64,000 nt of DNA from Pseudoduganella lutea (lineage in GTDB: Bacteria > Pseudomonadota > Gammaproteobacteria > Burkholderiales > Burkholderiaceae_D), in NCBI RefSeq assembly GCF_004209755.1, contig NZ_CP035913.1, positions 3,348,001 to 3,412,000 on the forward strand, read 5' to 3'. Below the pieces are notes generated by a model. It was not told the origin of the DNA, searched no databases, and was given only the letters and a program-made list of their open reading frames with translations. The first letter of the stretch is position 1, and every line of letters begins with the position of its first letter. Shown piece by piece: positions 44,047-53,736 of this stretch. Both the position numbers and the translations under genes were made by a program.

Positions 44047-46560
44047 TTACGCGGCGATCGCGCGCACCAGGTATTGATAGGGCAGCGCATCCTGTTCGGC
44101 CAGCACCGGATCGGTGCCGGCGGCTTCGGCGAGCTGGCGAATCGCCGCAAGGACCGCGGGCGGTGGCTGGTGCGCATGCACGGCCGTCATTTCGACGACG
44201 GCGAACCCGCAATCCTGCAGCAGCGTGGCCACCGAGGCGCGCGTAAACAGGTGCAGGCTGCGGCGGTCCGGCATGCCGCCGGCCTGGTAATGGAAATTGC
44301 CGGAGGCGAGCAGCGACTGCACCAGCCAGTTCTGGGCATTGTTCACGCACGCGATCACTTCCACCCGGCCCAGCGCCTCGCGGCGCAGCCGGTGCAGGAA
44401 GGCCCATGGGTCGCGCAGCCGCTCGAGCGTTTCCGGGAAGAGCCAGCACTGGGCTGGCGCGGCTTGCTGCCATTGCGCGTCATCCATCGTTTCCGGCTCG
44501 GCGCGGATCACGTTCGTGCTCCAGCCGCCGGCTTCAGGGTCCGTCGTGATGGCGGTGAAGTGCGATTTCGCTTCACGCGCGCGCCAGGCCTGGCCCAGCG
44601 TGGCGCCGCCCACTTCGACGACGCTGTGCATGCCCGCGCGCATGAGGGCCAGCATGCTGTTCTGCTGCACGCTGAGCTGCCCCGGCGAAGGATCCGGCAC
44701 CGCGTGGGTACGGATCGGATCCGGTTCGTCCGACAGCGGCAGGCCGGCCGGGCGCTTCACCACCGAGGCCAGCAGGTCTTCATAGTCGCGCACGAAGCGC
44801 GGCGTGTCGAACAATGGGCTGGCATCGCGGTTCGCGGCCAGGCGGGCGCGCAGTTGCGCCATCCGTGCCGGATCGGTGGCCAGCGCCACGGCGGTTTCCT
44901 CGTAGTCCGCCAGCGAATGCGTGACCAGTTCCGGCAGCCCTACCGCATGCAGCAGGCTGCCCGCCATGCGCGAGCAGAAGGTCTGGCCGGCCCACGTGAG
45001 CACCGGCAGGCCGGCCCACAGGGCATCGCTGGCCGTGGTGCCGGCATTGAACGGATTGGTGTCGAGGAACAGGTCCGCCAGGCGGAAGCGGGCCAGGTAT
45101 TCGGCTGGCGGCACGCGGCCGGCGAACAGCAGGCGGCTGCCATCGACACCGCGGGCTTCGGCTTCGCGCACCAGGTTGTCCCGCGTGGGTTCCGCGTCGG
45201 CCACGATCCACAGCACGCTGCCAGGCACCCGCTGCAGGATGCGCATCCACGCGTCGAACACGCTTGGTGTGAACTTGAAGTTGCTGTTGAACGAGCAGAA
45301 CACGAATGCGCCTTGCGCGCCTTCCGGCAGGCCGCTGGCCGCGCGTTCCGGCGTGGCACCGATGGCGCGCTGGCGGTCGTTGATCTGGAACGTGTGCGGC
45401 ATGCGCAGCGGCTTTTCGGTGAAGTGCGGCTCGAGCTCGGGCGGCAGCACGAACGCATCCGCCACCACGTAGTCGACGCCGGGGATCGCCGTTGGCCCCG
45501 GGAAGCCCAGCCACGTGAGCTGCACGGGCGCCGGCCGCCAGCCGAGGATCCCTGGGCGGGCGCCCAGCGTGAGGCCGTGCAGGTCGACCAGCACGTCGAT
45601 CTCGTGCGAGCGGATGCAGCGCGCCGCTTCCTCGTCCGTCATGCGGTCGATACGGATGTAGTGGTCCATCGCGCCGACCACGCGGGCGCGCAGCGGCGAA
45701 TTGTCTTCGCGGCTCCACGAGAAGGCATAGACTTCCACGCGCGAGCGGTCGTGCAACTCATACAGCTCGGCGGTGAGGATCGATACGGCGTGCGAGCACA
45801 GGTCCGATGACAGGTAGCCGATGCGCATGCGCTTGTGCGGGTAGCCTTCCGGCGGCGCCAGCGCAGGGCCGGCATCGGCCACCTTCTCGGCGATGAAGTG
45901 GCGCGACGCGGCCAGCTGTTCGGCCGGATCGGGCGACGCGCCCAGCATCGCCAGCGCGGAAGTGTGGCGCCGCATCGTCTCCACCGTGATGCCGGCGAAC
46001 GGCTGGTAGACGGGCCAGCGGCACAGCTTCTGGCGCAGGTGCACCCAGTGCGTGAGCACGTTCGGCTGGTCCGGATTCAGTTCCAGGCTGCGCGCCAGGA
46101 TCTCCTCGGCTTCCGGCAGGCGCTTGCGGATCTCCAGCAGGCGGCCGAGGTTGTTCAGCGTTTGCACGTGCAGCTTGTGCTGGTCCGCGAGGTCCGGCAC
46201 TTCGGCCAGCACCGCGTTCCACGTGGCCAGCGCATCGTCCGGCCGCCCCAGGCGTTCGTACAGCGTGCCCAGGTTCAGGCGCGCCTCGATGAAGCGGGGA
46301 TTCTCGGAAATGGCCTTGATGTAGCCGCGTTCGGCGCTGGTGTCGTTGCCCGTGCCGCTGTAGGCGATCGCCAGGTTGAACCACACCGCATAGGCCAGCG
46401 GCGAGCGGGTGTGCTCCAGCCAGGTTTCATAGAGCCGGATCGCCGCATGTGGCGCACCTTCGTCGATCAGCGTTTGCGCCCCCTGGAACAGTTCCCCGAG
46501 GGGCAGCACGCCGCGTTCGGCCTGGCGGAACAATGCATCGGGGATCGCGGGTACGCTCAT
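44047..46560 (-). CDS. TPR-GT41 O-GlcNAc-transferase-like protein with C-terminal methyltransferase-like domain
   Basis: An 837-residue protein. Residues 1-200 form TPR-like helices (EARLNLGTLYERLGRPDDAL). Residues 240-600 are a GT41/SPINDLY catalytic region: MRIGYLSSDLCSHAVSIL, VDLHGLTLGARPGILGWRPA, FVFCSFNSNFKFTPSVFDAW (a Lys at the UDP-sugar position) and LDTNPFNAGTTASDALWAGL. The last roughly 200 residues resemble the methyltransferase part of the fusion protein encoded next to it, but the glycine motif is degraded (EVGGATLGQAWRARE), so it may be catalytically dead. GT41 enzymes transfer sugars to Ser/Thr or Asn of proteins, usually in the cytoplasm. It is the first gene of the 14-gene operon. 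Start ATG 46560. Confidence 0.85.
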   Translation of the reverse strand: MSVPAIPDALFRQAERGVLPLGELFQGAQTLIDEGAPHAAIRLYETWLEHTRSPLAYAVWFNLAIAYSGTGNDTSAERGYIKAISENPRFIEARLNLGTLYERLGRPDDALATWNAVLAEVPDLADQHKLHVQTLNNLGRLLEIRKRLPEAEEILARSLELNPDQPNVLTHWVHLRQKLCRWPVYQPFAGITVETMRRHTSALAMLGASPDPAEQLAASRHFIAEKVADAGPALAPPEGYPHKRMRIGYLSSDLCSHAVSILTAELYELHDRSRVEVYAFSWSREDNSPLRARVVGAMDHYIRIDRMTDEEAARCIRSHEIDVLVDLHGLTLGARPGILGWRPAPVQLTWLGFPGPTAIPGVDYVVADAFVLPPELEPHFTEKPLRMPHTFQINDRQRAIGATPERAASGLPEGAQGAFVFCSFNSNFKFTPSVFDAWMRILQRVPGSVLWIVADAEPTRDNLVREAEARGVDGSRLLFAGRVPPAEYLARFRLADLFLDTNPFNAGTTASDALWAGLPVLTWAGQTFCSRMAGSLLHAVGLPELVTHSLADYEETAVALATDPARMAQLRARLAANRDASPLFDTPRFVRDYEDLLASVVKRPAGLPLSDEPDPIRTHAVPDPSPGQLSVQQNSMLALMRAGMHSVVEVGGATLGQAWRAREAKSHFTAITTDPEAGGWSTNVIRAEPETMDDAQWQQAAPAQCWLFPETLERLRDPWAFLHRLRREALGRVEVIACVNNAQNWLVQSLLASGNFHYQAGGMPDRRSLHLFTRASVATLLQDCGFAVVEMTAVHAHQPPPAVLAAIRQLAEAAGTDPVLAEQDALPYQYLVRAIAA

Positions 46561-46720
46561 CGGTGGTGGAGTCTCTCGAAGATGTAAGTGAAGCGTAATC
46601 ATACTCTGTAGACAGTGGCGCCAGCGTGGATTTTGTAGCCTTTGAGCAACTGTGTCGCCTATTCAACGCATGCCGGCGGAACTCGGTAAGATGAGGCACC
46701 CGAAGCGCACCGATACCGCC

Positions 46721-47572
46721 ATGCTCCAGACACCCTCCGCATTCACGCCATTGATCGATACCCCGCGCGACGACGCGAAGTCTGCCGCACCGCCGCTGAC
46801 GTTCATCTTCCATCGCGGCAAGCTCCTGTTGCGCAGTACGGGCCTGGATGGCGCGGAACCGGCGCTGCCCGCCAGCCTTGCCGGGCTGGAGATCCCGCCG
46901 GAACGGCTGCACCCGGTCGGCACCTGGCACGGCCGCTATTGCCAGGCCACGTGGGCCGACGATGACGCGCTGCCCGATGGGGACCATGCATGGTACAACC
47001 TGCGCGCGCTGTTCGGCATTGCCGACGATGGCTTTCTCGGCCTTGCCGGCCGGGCCAGCCAGATCGCCGAATGGGCGCGCACGCACCGCTATTGCGGCGT
47101 GTGCGCGACGCCCATGGCGCGCGCCGCCGGTGAACGCGCCTACAAATGCGCGGCGTGCGGATTGACCGCCTATCCGCAGATCTGCCCGGCCATGATGGTG
47201 TTGATCCGCAAGGGCGACCAGGTGCTGCTGGCGCTGCATACCAATACGCCGGTGCGGCGCTACACGGCGCTGGCCGGCTTCCTGGAGGCGGGCGAATCGA
47301 TCGAGGAAGCGATCCACCGCGAGGTGTACGAGGAAGTGGGACTGCGCGTGCATAACCTGCAGTACTTCAAGAGCCAGTCATGGCCCTTCCCGAATTCGCT
47401 GATGATCGCCTTCACCGCCGAGTACCTCGATGGCGAGATCCGCGTCGATCCGGCCGAGATCGAGGACGCCCGCTGGTTCGGGCCGGATGACGAATGGCCG
47501 GAGTCGCCGCACGCCGTGTCGATCGCCAGTGCGCTGATGGCGGCGCATCGTCCGGGGCGCCATGGTCGGTGA
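46721..47572 (+). CDS. nudC: NAD(+) diphosphatase NudC
   Basis: A 283-residue Nudix hydrolase that splits NADH or NAD+ (and de-caps NAD-RNA in E. coli). A four-Cys zinc site is visible as CGVCATPM and CAACGLTAYPQICPAMMVLI around residues 127-160. The Nudix box is GFLEAGESIEEAIHREVYEE plus VGL, and the specific SQSWPFPNSLMIAF motif of the NADH-pyrophosphatase branch follows. I chose ATG 46721; in-frame ATG codons at 46652 and 46670 would add residues with no family match. Divergent from the glycan operon across a 160-base gap that must hold both promoters. Confidence 0.95.
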   Translation: MLQTPSAFTPLIDTPRDDAKSAAPPLTFIFHRGKLLLRSTGLDGAEPALPASLAGLEIPPERLHPVGTWHGRYCQATWADDDALPDGDHAWYNLRALFGIADDGFLGLAGRASQIAEWARTHRYCGVCATPMARAAGERAYKCAACGLTAYPQICPAMMVLIRKGDQVLLALHTNTPVRRYTALAGFLEAGESIEEAIHREVYEEVGLRVHNLQYFKSQSWPFPNSLMIAFTAEYLDGEIRVDPAEIEDARWFGPDDEWPESPHAVSIASALMAAHRPGRHGR

Positions 47573-47628
47573 AAGGTCACTATTTTATGTATACTGGCGG
47601 ATACCCTTTCATTTGAGCAGCATTCATC

Positions 47629-48192
47629 ATGTCTAAAGACGCATTTTCCGATCACGACTGGCGCCGTTTCCTGACCTCGCTGGGCGAGGACCCGGATCGC
47701 CCGGGCCTGGCGGAAACCCCGCACCGCGTGGCCAAGGCCTGGAAGCACTGGACGTCCGGCTATGACCAGGATCCGGTCGAACTGCTGAAGGCGTTCGAGG
47801 ATGGCGCGGAGGAATACAACGAGCTGATCGTCGTGCGCAACATCCCCGTCTACAGCCATTGCGAACACCACCTGGCGCCGTTCTTCGGCAAGGCCACCGT
47901 TGGTTATGTGCCGAATGGCAAGATCGTCGGCCTGTCGAAGCTGACCCGCCTGGTCGACTGCTTCTCCAAGCGGCTGCAGGTGCAGGAGCGCATGACGGTG
48001 CAGATCGCCAATACGCTGATGGAAGTGCTGGAACCGAAGGCCGTGGGCGTCGTCGTCAAGTGCCGCCACATGTGCATGGAAAGCCGCGGCATCCGCACGC
48101 CGGGCGAGGAAACGATCACGTCGGCCATGCTCGGCGAGCTGCAGCCGAACCTGGCCCTGCGCACCGAGTTCCTGGCGCTGGCCCGGGACTGA
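47629..48192 (+). CDS. folE: GTP cyclohydrolase I
   Basis: A 187-residue enzyme converting GTP to 7,8-dihydroneopterin triphosphate for folate and related pterins. The zinc and active-site residues are seen in VYSHCEHHLAPFFGKATVGY and VGVVVKCRHMCMESRGIRTP (Cys-His-His and later Cys). LSKLTRLVDCFSKRLQVQER is the conserved helix. Length fits the type IA family. TATACT at 47590-47595 may be its -10 box. A long hairpin follows at 48211-48281. Confidence 0.96.
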   Translation: MSKDAFSDHDWRRFLTSLGEDPDRPGLAETPHRVAKAWKHWTSGYDQDPVELLKAFEDGAEEYNELIVVRNIPVYSHCEHHLAPFFGKATVGYVPNGKIVGLSKLTRLVDCFSKRLQVQERMTVQIANTLMEVLEPKAVGVVVKCRHMCMESRGIRTPGEETITSAMLGELQPNLALRTEFLALARD

Positions 48193-48210
48193 GCCAGGAT
48201 CCGGTATTTT

Positions 48211-48281
48211 AAGAAATATTGCCGGGAAAATGGGGTACGCCGGAGCGCCGTACCGCCCCATTTTCCCGGCAACTATTTCTC
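48211..48281. terminator. Long bidirectional hairpin between folE and the lipoprotein gene
   Basis: Arms TTGCCGGGAAAATGGGG and its complement pair perfectly over 17 bp, extended by further bases (GAAATA / TATTTC) on the outside and TACG/CGTA inside. The right arm covers the last two codons and stop of the minus-strand lipoprotein gene. Probably a shared terminator of two convergent genes, unusually long for one. Confidence 0.7.
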
Positions 48282-48671
48282 GTTTGCTTCATTGAAGATG
48301 ATCTGATCGATTTCCGCCCGGAAATCGCCTACCTTCGTTCCCGTTGCCGGTCCTTCCGTGGACACGAGCGAGCATGTCTGTGTCTCCACGTGCCATACCT
48401 GGCTGCCGGCGCGCAGCGCCCACTGGTTGTCGCCCTCGCTGAACAGTTCCACGGTCGTGTCTTCCAATGGCAGTTCGGCCAGGTCGATGCGCCGCTGGCA
48501 CTCCGGCAGGCGCGTAGCCATCAGCACGAAGCGGCCTTCCTCGCTCCAGAAATGGTCTTGCTGGCGCCGCACGGTCAGCGTGTGTTCCTGGGTACTGTCC
48601 GCATAGTAGGTGGCGGAATCGTTGTAGCAGCCGGCCAGCAAAAGTGGGGTCAGCAGAATCAGCTTGCGCAT
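48273..48671 (-). CDS. Predicted small lipoprotein of unknown function
   Basis: A 132-residue protein with a clear lipoprotein signal: MRKLILLTPLLLAGCYNDSA, cleavage before Cys15 (lipobox LLAGC). The mature part has four more Cys-free strands and two Cys (PECQRR, TQTCSLV) that may pair. The residue after the lipid Cys is Tyr, not Asp, so an outer-membrane location is likely by the +2 rule known from E. coli. I recognise no domain. AGGA stands 8 bases before the ATG. Convergent with folE, with the shared hairpin at its stop. Confidence 0.78.
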   Translation of the reverse strand: MRKLILLTPLLLAGCYNDSATYYADSTQEHTLTVRRQQDHFWSEEGRFVLMATRLPECQRRIDLAELPLEDTTVELFSEGDNQWALRAGSQVWHVETQTCSLVSTEGPATGTKVGDFRAEIDQIIFNEANEK

Positions 48672-48789
48672 CGTGGAGTCCTGGCGGTGGTCGTCTGGTC
48701 GATTATAACGAACCACGCACGATTGCCCTGCCGGGCACCACTCGTTGCATTTAGGATAAACTTGTCCTTTTCCCGTCCAGCTCGCGCAT

Positions 48790-51700
48790 ATGCCTCACAC
48801 CCGCATCGACGACCAGAGTTTCCGCCGCATCCTGTTCCGCAACATCACGCTGCCGCTGGCCGCGGGGATCGTCAGCGCCGCCGTTTTCATTGCCGTATTC
48901 GCCTACCTGCTCAATGCGCTGACCCTGGTCGAGCATTCCGAGCGGGTGATCGGCAATGCCCAGGAATTGCGCAAGCTGGCCGTGGACATGGAAACCGGCA
49001 TGCGCGGCTACCTGTTGACCGGCGAGGAATCGTTCCTGGCCCCTTATAAGCTGGCCCGGCCAAAGATCGATACGGCCCTGAACACGCTGACCGAGCTGGT
49101 GGAGGACAACCCCGCCCAGGTCGACCGGCTGCGCAATATCCGCGCCCAGCAGAAGCAATGGGAGCGGGCCGCGGAGGAAATGATGAACCTGCGGAAAACC
49201 GGCGGCGACTATCTGTCGACGGTGCGGGCACAGCGCGGCAAGATCGAATTCGATGAATTGCGCTCGTTGTTCATTGCGTTCATCTCCACCGAAGAGCGTC
49301 TGCGGATGGACCGCAACCGCGATGCGAAGACCGTTACCTACGTCACGGTGGTGGGCTTCCTCACCGTCAGCCTGGTGCTCAGCGGTTTTCTCGCCTGGTT
49401 CGGCCGCAAGGAGCTGATGCGCCTTTCCGAAGCCTATAACGAGGCCTTGTCCGAGCAGGGCAAGCATGCCGAACGCGTGCAGCGGCAATCGTGGATGCGT
49501 TCCGGCCAGAGCCAGATGGCCGAGCAGGGCATCGGCCAGCTCTCGACCCAGGCCCTGTCGACGACGCTGCTGCATTTCCTGGCCCGTTATCTCGATGTCG
49601 TGGTCGGCGCGATGTACGTGCGCGAGCCGGATGGCCTGATGCGTCGCACCGCCGCCTTCGGTTTCTCGGCCGAGGATGAAGAACGCGGGCGCCTGCTGGC
49701 ACCCGACGAAGGCGTGGTGGGCCAGGCTGCGCAGATGCGCCGCCTGATCCACCTGGAAAACCTGCCGCCGGATTACCTGAAGCTGTCTTCCGCGCTGGGC
49801 AGCGCCACGCCCACGCAGGTGCTGGTGCTGCCGGTGGCCAGCGATGGGCGCGTCAATGGCGTGATCGAGCTGGGCTTCCTGCACCCGGTGGGGGAAAAGG
49901 AAACGGAATTCCTGAACCTGGTGGCGGACAATATCGGTACCGCGATCGAAGCCACGCTGGCGCGCCAGCGCATGCAGGAGCTGCTGGTGGAAACCCAGCA
50001 GCTGAACGAGGAACTGCAGGTGCAGCAGGAAGAGCTGCGCACGGCGAACGAGGAACTGGAAGAGCAGTCGCGCGTGCTGGAGGAATCACAGGCCAGCCTG
50101 GAAAACCAGAAGGCGGAACTGGAACAGACCAACGAGCAGCTGGCCGAGCAGGCCGTGGCACTGGACCAGAAAAACACGGCGCTGAACGATGCCCAGTCCC
50201 AGCTGGAAGAACGGGCGCGCGACCTGGAACGCGCCAGCCAGTACAAATCGCAGTTCCTGGCCAATATGTCGCACGAGCTGCGCACGCCGCTGAACAGCTC
50301 GCTGATCCTGGCCAAGCTGCTGTCCGACAATACGCAGGGCAACCTGAACGAGGAACAGGTGCGTTTCGCGCAAACGATCTACTCGGCCGGCAACGACCTG
50401 CTGAACCTGATCAACGACATCCTTGACATCTCGAAAGTGGAAGCCGGCAAGCTGGAGCTCAATCCGGAAGAGCTGCGCCTGCAGCAGGTGATGGAAGGCT
50501 TGCGCCGCACGTTCGAACCGCTGGCCCGCCAGAAGGGGCTGGACTTCGCGCTGGTGCTGGCGCCGGGCCTGCCGGACACCGTTTATACGGATTGCCAGCG
50601 CCTGGAACAGATCCTGAAGAACCTGCTGTCCAACGCCCTGAAGTTCACCGACGAGGGAGCGGTAACGCTGCGCGTGGAACCGGGATCGAACGGCCAGGTG
50701 TGTTTCGCGGTGACGGACACCGGCATCGGCATCCGCGCCGACCAGCACGAGGCGATCTTCGGCGCCTTCCAGCAAGCCGATGGCACCACCAGCCGCAAGT
50801 ACGGCGGCACGGGCCTGGGCCTGTCGATCTCGCGCGACCTGGCCATGCTGCTGGGCGGTACGATCACGCTGCACAGCACCGTGGGCCAGGGCAGCACCTT
50901 CACGCTGACCTTGCCGGTGCAGTGGTCGGCGGCGCCGCACCGCGTGGAATCGTCGCTGGCACCGGCGCCCGCGCCGGCACCGGTGCCCGTACCAGCCACC
51001 CCTGCCATGGCCTCGTTCAGCGCAGCACCTGCGGGCGCACCGGCACCTGCGCCCGTGCAGCGTGCATTCGAGGACGACCGCGACCAGCCGGCACCGCCCG
51101 AGCGCACCGTGCTCGTGATCGAGGACGAGCCGGCGTTCGCGCGCATCCTGTATGACCTGGCGCACGAGATGGATTACCGCTGCCTGGTCGCGTTCGCGGC
51201 GGACGAAGGCCTGCAGATGGCCGAGCAGTACCAGCCGACGGCGATCCTGCTGGACATCCGCCTGCCCGACCGCTCCGGCCTGTCGGTGTTGCAGCTGCTG
51301 AAGGATAATCCGCGCACCCGCCACATTCCTGTCCACGTGGTGTCGGCGTCGGACGCGGGCGAGGCGGCGCTGCACATGGGCGCGGTGGGCTTCGCGCTGA
51401 AACCCGCTTCGCGCGAGGACCTGCAGGAAGTGTTCGCCCGCCTGGAGCAGAAGTTCACGCAGAAGATCAAGCGCATCCTGCTGGTCGAGGACGACGCGCG
51501 CCAGCGCGACAGCGTGGTGCAACTCATTTCGGACGAGGATATCGAGATCGAGGCGGTGGCTTCGGGCGAGGAAGCGCTGGCCCTGCTGCGCACCAATGTC
51601 TTCGACTGCATGATCATCGACCTGAAGCTGCCGGACATGCAGGGCAACGAACTGCTGCAGCGCATGTCGCACGAGGAGATCGCCTCGTTCCCGCCGGTCA

Positions 51701-52284
51701 TCGTGTACACGGGTCGCAACCTCACGCGCGCCGAGGAAGCGGACCTGCACAAGTATTCGCGCTCGATCATCATCAAGGGTGCCCGCTCGCCGGAGCGGCT
51801 GCTCGACGAGGTGACGCTGTTCCTGCACAAGGTGGAATCCGAGCTGTCGTCCGAGCGGCAGACGATGCTCAAGACGGTGCGCTCGCGCGACCGCGTGTTC
51901 GAAGGCCGCCGCATCCTGCTGGTGGACGACGACGTGCGCAACATCTTCGCCCTCACTTCGGCGCTGGAGCAGAAGGGCGCCATCGTGGAGATCGGCCGCA
52001 ACGGCTTCGAGGCGCTGGAGAAGCTGGAACAGGTGCAGGAGATCGACCTGGTGCTGATGGACGTGATGATGCCGGGCATGGACGGCCTGGAGGCCACCCG
52101 CCGCATCCGTGCCGACGGGCGCTGGAACCGGCTGCCGATCATCGCCATCACCGCCAAGGCGATGAAGGATGACCAGGAGCAGTGCCTGGCCGCCGGCGCC
52201 AACGATTACCTGGCCAAGCCGATCGACCTGTCGCGCCTGTACTCGCTGCTGCGGGTATGGATGCCGGCCCTGGACCGTATCTGA
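48790..52284 (+). CDS. Hybrid sensor histidine kinase: CHASE3-GAF-HisKA-HATPase with three receivers
   Basis: An 1164-residue membrane kinase. TM1 is near residues 17-43, a CHASE3-type periplasmic helical sensor ([16 protein letters not shown]) follows, then TM2 near 188-208. A GAF domain spans about residues 255-395. A coiled coil with E/Q repeats covers 400-485. HisKA has the phospho-His in [18 protein letters not shown] (about residue 492). HATPase has [20 protein letters not shown] and GTGLGLSI. Three receivers carry their Asp in [26 protein letters not shown] and [13 protein letters not shown]. The first two are degenerate in part: the Lys of the second is IIKGA. First gene of a four-gene unit with cheR, cheB and a receiver-kinase. 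No output DNA-binding domain. Confidence 0.93.
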   Translation: MPHTRIDDQSFRRILFRNITLPLAAGIVSAAVFIAVFAYLLNALTLVEHSERVIGNAQELRKLAVDMETGMRGYLLTGEESFLAPYKLARPKIDTALNTLTELVEDNPAQVDRLRNIRAQQKQWERAAEEMMNLRKTGGDYLSTVRAQRGKIEFDELRSLFIAFISTEERLRMDRNRDAKTVTYVTVVGFLTVSLVLSGFLAWFGRKELMRLSEAYNEALSEQGKHAERVQRQSWMRSGQSQMAEQGIGQLSTQALSTTLLHFLARYLDVVVGAMYVREPDGLMRRTAAFGFSAEDEERGRLLAPDEGVVGQAAQMRRLIHLENLPPDYLKLSSALGSATPTQVLVLPVASDGRVNGVIELGFLHPVGEKETEFLNLVADNIGTAIEATLARQRMQELLVETQQLNEELQVQQEELRTANEELEEQSRVLEESQASLENQKAELEQTNEQLAEQAVALDQKNTALNDAQSQLEERARDLERASQYKSQFLANMSHELRTPLNSSLILAKLLSDNTQGNLNEEQVRFAQTIYSAGNDLLNLINDILDISKVEAGKLELNPEELRLQQVMEGLRRTFEPLARQKGLDFALVLAPGLPDTVYTDCQRLEQILKNLLSNALKFTDEGAVTLRVEPGSNGQVCFAVTDTGIGIRADQHEAIFGAFQQADGTTSRKYGGTGLGLSISRDLAMLLGGTITLHSTVGQGSTFTLTLPVQWSAAPHRVESSLAPAPAPAPVPVPATPAMASFSAAPAGAPAPAPVQRAFEDDRDQPAPPERTVLVIEDEPAFARILYDLAHEMDYRCLVAFAADEGLQMAEQYQPTAILLDIRLPDRSGLSVLQLLKDNPRTRHIPVHVVSASDAGEAALHMGAVGFALKPASREDLQEVFARLEQKFTQKIKRILLVEDDARQRDSVVQLISDEDIEIEAVASGEEALALLRTNVFDCMIIDLKLPDMQGNELLQRMSHEEIASFPPVIVYTGRNLTRAEEADLHKYSRSIIIKGARSPERLLDEVTLFLHKVESELSSERQTMLKTVRSRDRVFEGRRILLVDDDVRNIFALTSALEQKGAIVEIGRNGFEALEKLEQVQEIDLVLMDVMMPGMDGLEATRRIRADGRWNRLPIIAITAKAMKDDQEQCLAAGANDYLAKPIDLSRLYSLLRVWMPALDRI

Positions 52285-52285
52285 G

Positions 52286-53128
52286 ATGACGACGATGCAG
52301 CCGATCCGTGCCCAGCACAGCGATACCGACATCGAGCTGAAAATGCTGATGGAGGCGATCTACCTGAAATACAGCTACGACTTCCGCGACTACACCGGCG
52401 CTTCGCAGAAGCGCCGCGTGGTGCACGCGATGAAGGAGATGCGCTGCGAGACGATCTCGCAGCTGCAATCGCGCGTGCTGCATGAACCGGCTGCGTTTTC
52501 CGAGCTGCTGCAATACCTGACGATTCCCGTCACCGAGATGTTCCGCGATCCGACCTACTTTGCCGCGCTGCGCGAGCACGTGATGCCCGTCCTGTCCACC
52601 TACCCGTCGCTGAAGATCTGGGTGGCCGGCTGCAGCACCGGCGAGGAAGTGTATTCGCTGGCCATCCTGCTGAAGGAGGAAGGGCTGCTCGAGCGCAGTA
52701 TCATCTACGCCACGGACATCAATCCGCAGTCGCTGGAAAAGGCAAAAAAGGGGCTGTTCCCGCTGGAGAACATGCGGGCCTACACGGAAAACTACCAGGC
52801 CGCGGGCGGGCGGCGCGCCTTCTCGGACTACTACACGGCAGCGTACAATGCCGCTTTGTTCGACCGTTCGCTGGCCGAGAACGTGACGTTCGCGGACCAT
52901 AGCCTGGCCACCGATGCGGTGTTCGCGGAAACGCAGTTCATCAGCTGCCGCAACGTGATGATCTATTTTAAAAAGAGGCTGCAGGAGCGCGCGCTGGGCT
53001 TGTTCCACGAGTCGCTGTGCCATCGCGGTTTCCTGGGCCTGGGCAGCAAGGAGAGTATCGACTTCTCACCCTATGGCCCGTTGTTCGAGCCGATCGTCAA
53101 GCGCGAGCGGCTGTTCAGGAAACTGTAA
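52286..53128 (+). CDS. CheR-type protein-glutamate methyltransferase
   Basis: A 280-residue CheR-family methyltransferase. The N-terminal helical domain has FRDYTGASQKRRVVHAMKEM. The SAM-binding domain has LKIWVAGCSTGEEVYSLAIL near residues 107-126 and IYATDINPQSLEKAKKGLFP. CRNVMIYFKKRLQERALGLF is the conserved C-terminal strand. It has no TPR. It starts 1 base after the kinase stop and its TAA overlaps the cheB ATG by one base, so translation is probably coupled. Without a receptor or CheA next to it, the substrate may be the kinase unit itself or a distant receptor (inference). Confidence 0.92.
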   Translation: MTTMQPIRAQHSDTDIELKMLMEAIYLKYSYDFRDYTGASQKRRVVHAMKEMRCETISQLQSRVLHEPAAFSELLQYLTIPVTEMFRDPTYFAALREHVMPVLSTYPSLKIWVAGCSTGEEVYSLAILLKEEGLLERSIIYATDINPQSLEKAKKGLFPLENMRAYTENYQAAGGRRAFSDYYTAAYNAALFDRSLAENVTFADHSLATDAVFAETQFISCRNVMIYFKKRLQERALGLFHESLCHRGFLGLGSKESIDFSPYGPLFEPIVKRERLFRKL

Positions 53129-53736
53129 TGGATGATGCCACCCTGGCGCTGGCCCTGGCGAAGCGCCGCATCTCCGCGATTGTCATCGGTGCTTCCGCCG
53201 GTGGCGTGAATGCGCTGATCGAGATCCTGCCCGGCTTGCCGCGCGCGTTCCCGTACCCGGTGCTGACGGTGCTGCACGTGATGCGCGCGCGCCAGAACCA
53301 GCTGGTGGAAGTGTTCAGCCAGCGCCTCGCCTTGCGCGTGGAAGAAGCGGTGGACAAAGGGGAGCCGGTGGCAGGCACGCTGTACTTCGCGCCGGCCGAT
53401 TACCACCTGTCGATCGAGGCCGATCGCGTGTTTTCGCTGAGCCTCGAACCGCCCGTGCATTTTGCCCGGCCGGCGATCGACATCACGATGGAAACGGCGG
53501 CCGACGTGTACGGCCCCGAACTGGTAGGCATCCTGCTCACCGGCGCCAACCACGATGGCGCGGCGGGGCTGGCCGCGATCGGCAGGGCTGGCGGCCTGAC
53601 GGTGGTGCAGGACCCGGCGGAAGCGCAAGTGAGCGTGATGCCGAATGAAGCGATCCGGCTGCGCGCGCCGGACCTGGTGCTGCCACTGCGGGATATCCGC
53701 AGGCTGCTGCAACTGTCGATGGAGAATTTGCAATGA
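53128..53736 (+). CDS. CheB-type methylesterase lacking a receiver domain
   Basis: A 202-residue catalytic CheB domain only. The triad Ser is in AIVIGASAGGVNALIEIL (about residue 25), the His in LTVLHVMRARQNQLVEVF, and the Asp in GILLTGANHDGAAGLAAIGR. Classical CheB has an N-terminal receiver that gates the esterase; it is absent here, so activity must be controlled otherwise, perhaps by the separate receiver of the downstream protein. Overlaps cheR by one base at the 5' end and the receiver-kinase gene by four at the 3' end. Confidence 0.93.
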   Translation: MDDATLALALAKRRISAIVIGASAGGVNALIEILPGLPRAFPYPVLTVLHVMRARQNQLVEVFSQRLALRVEEAVDKGEPVAGTLYFAPADYHLSIEADRVFSLSLEPPVHFARPAIDITMETAADVYGPELVGILLTGANHDGAAGLAAIGRAGGLTVVQDPAEAQVSVMPNEAIRLRAPDLVLPLRDIRRLLQLSMENLQ

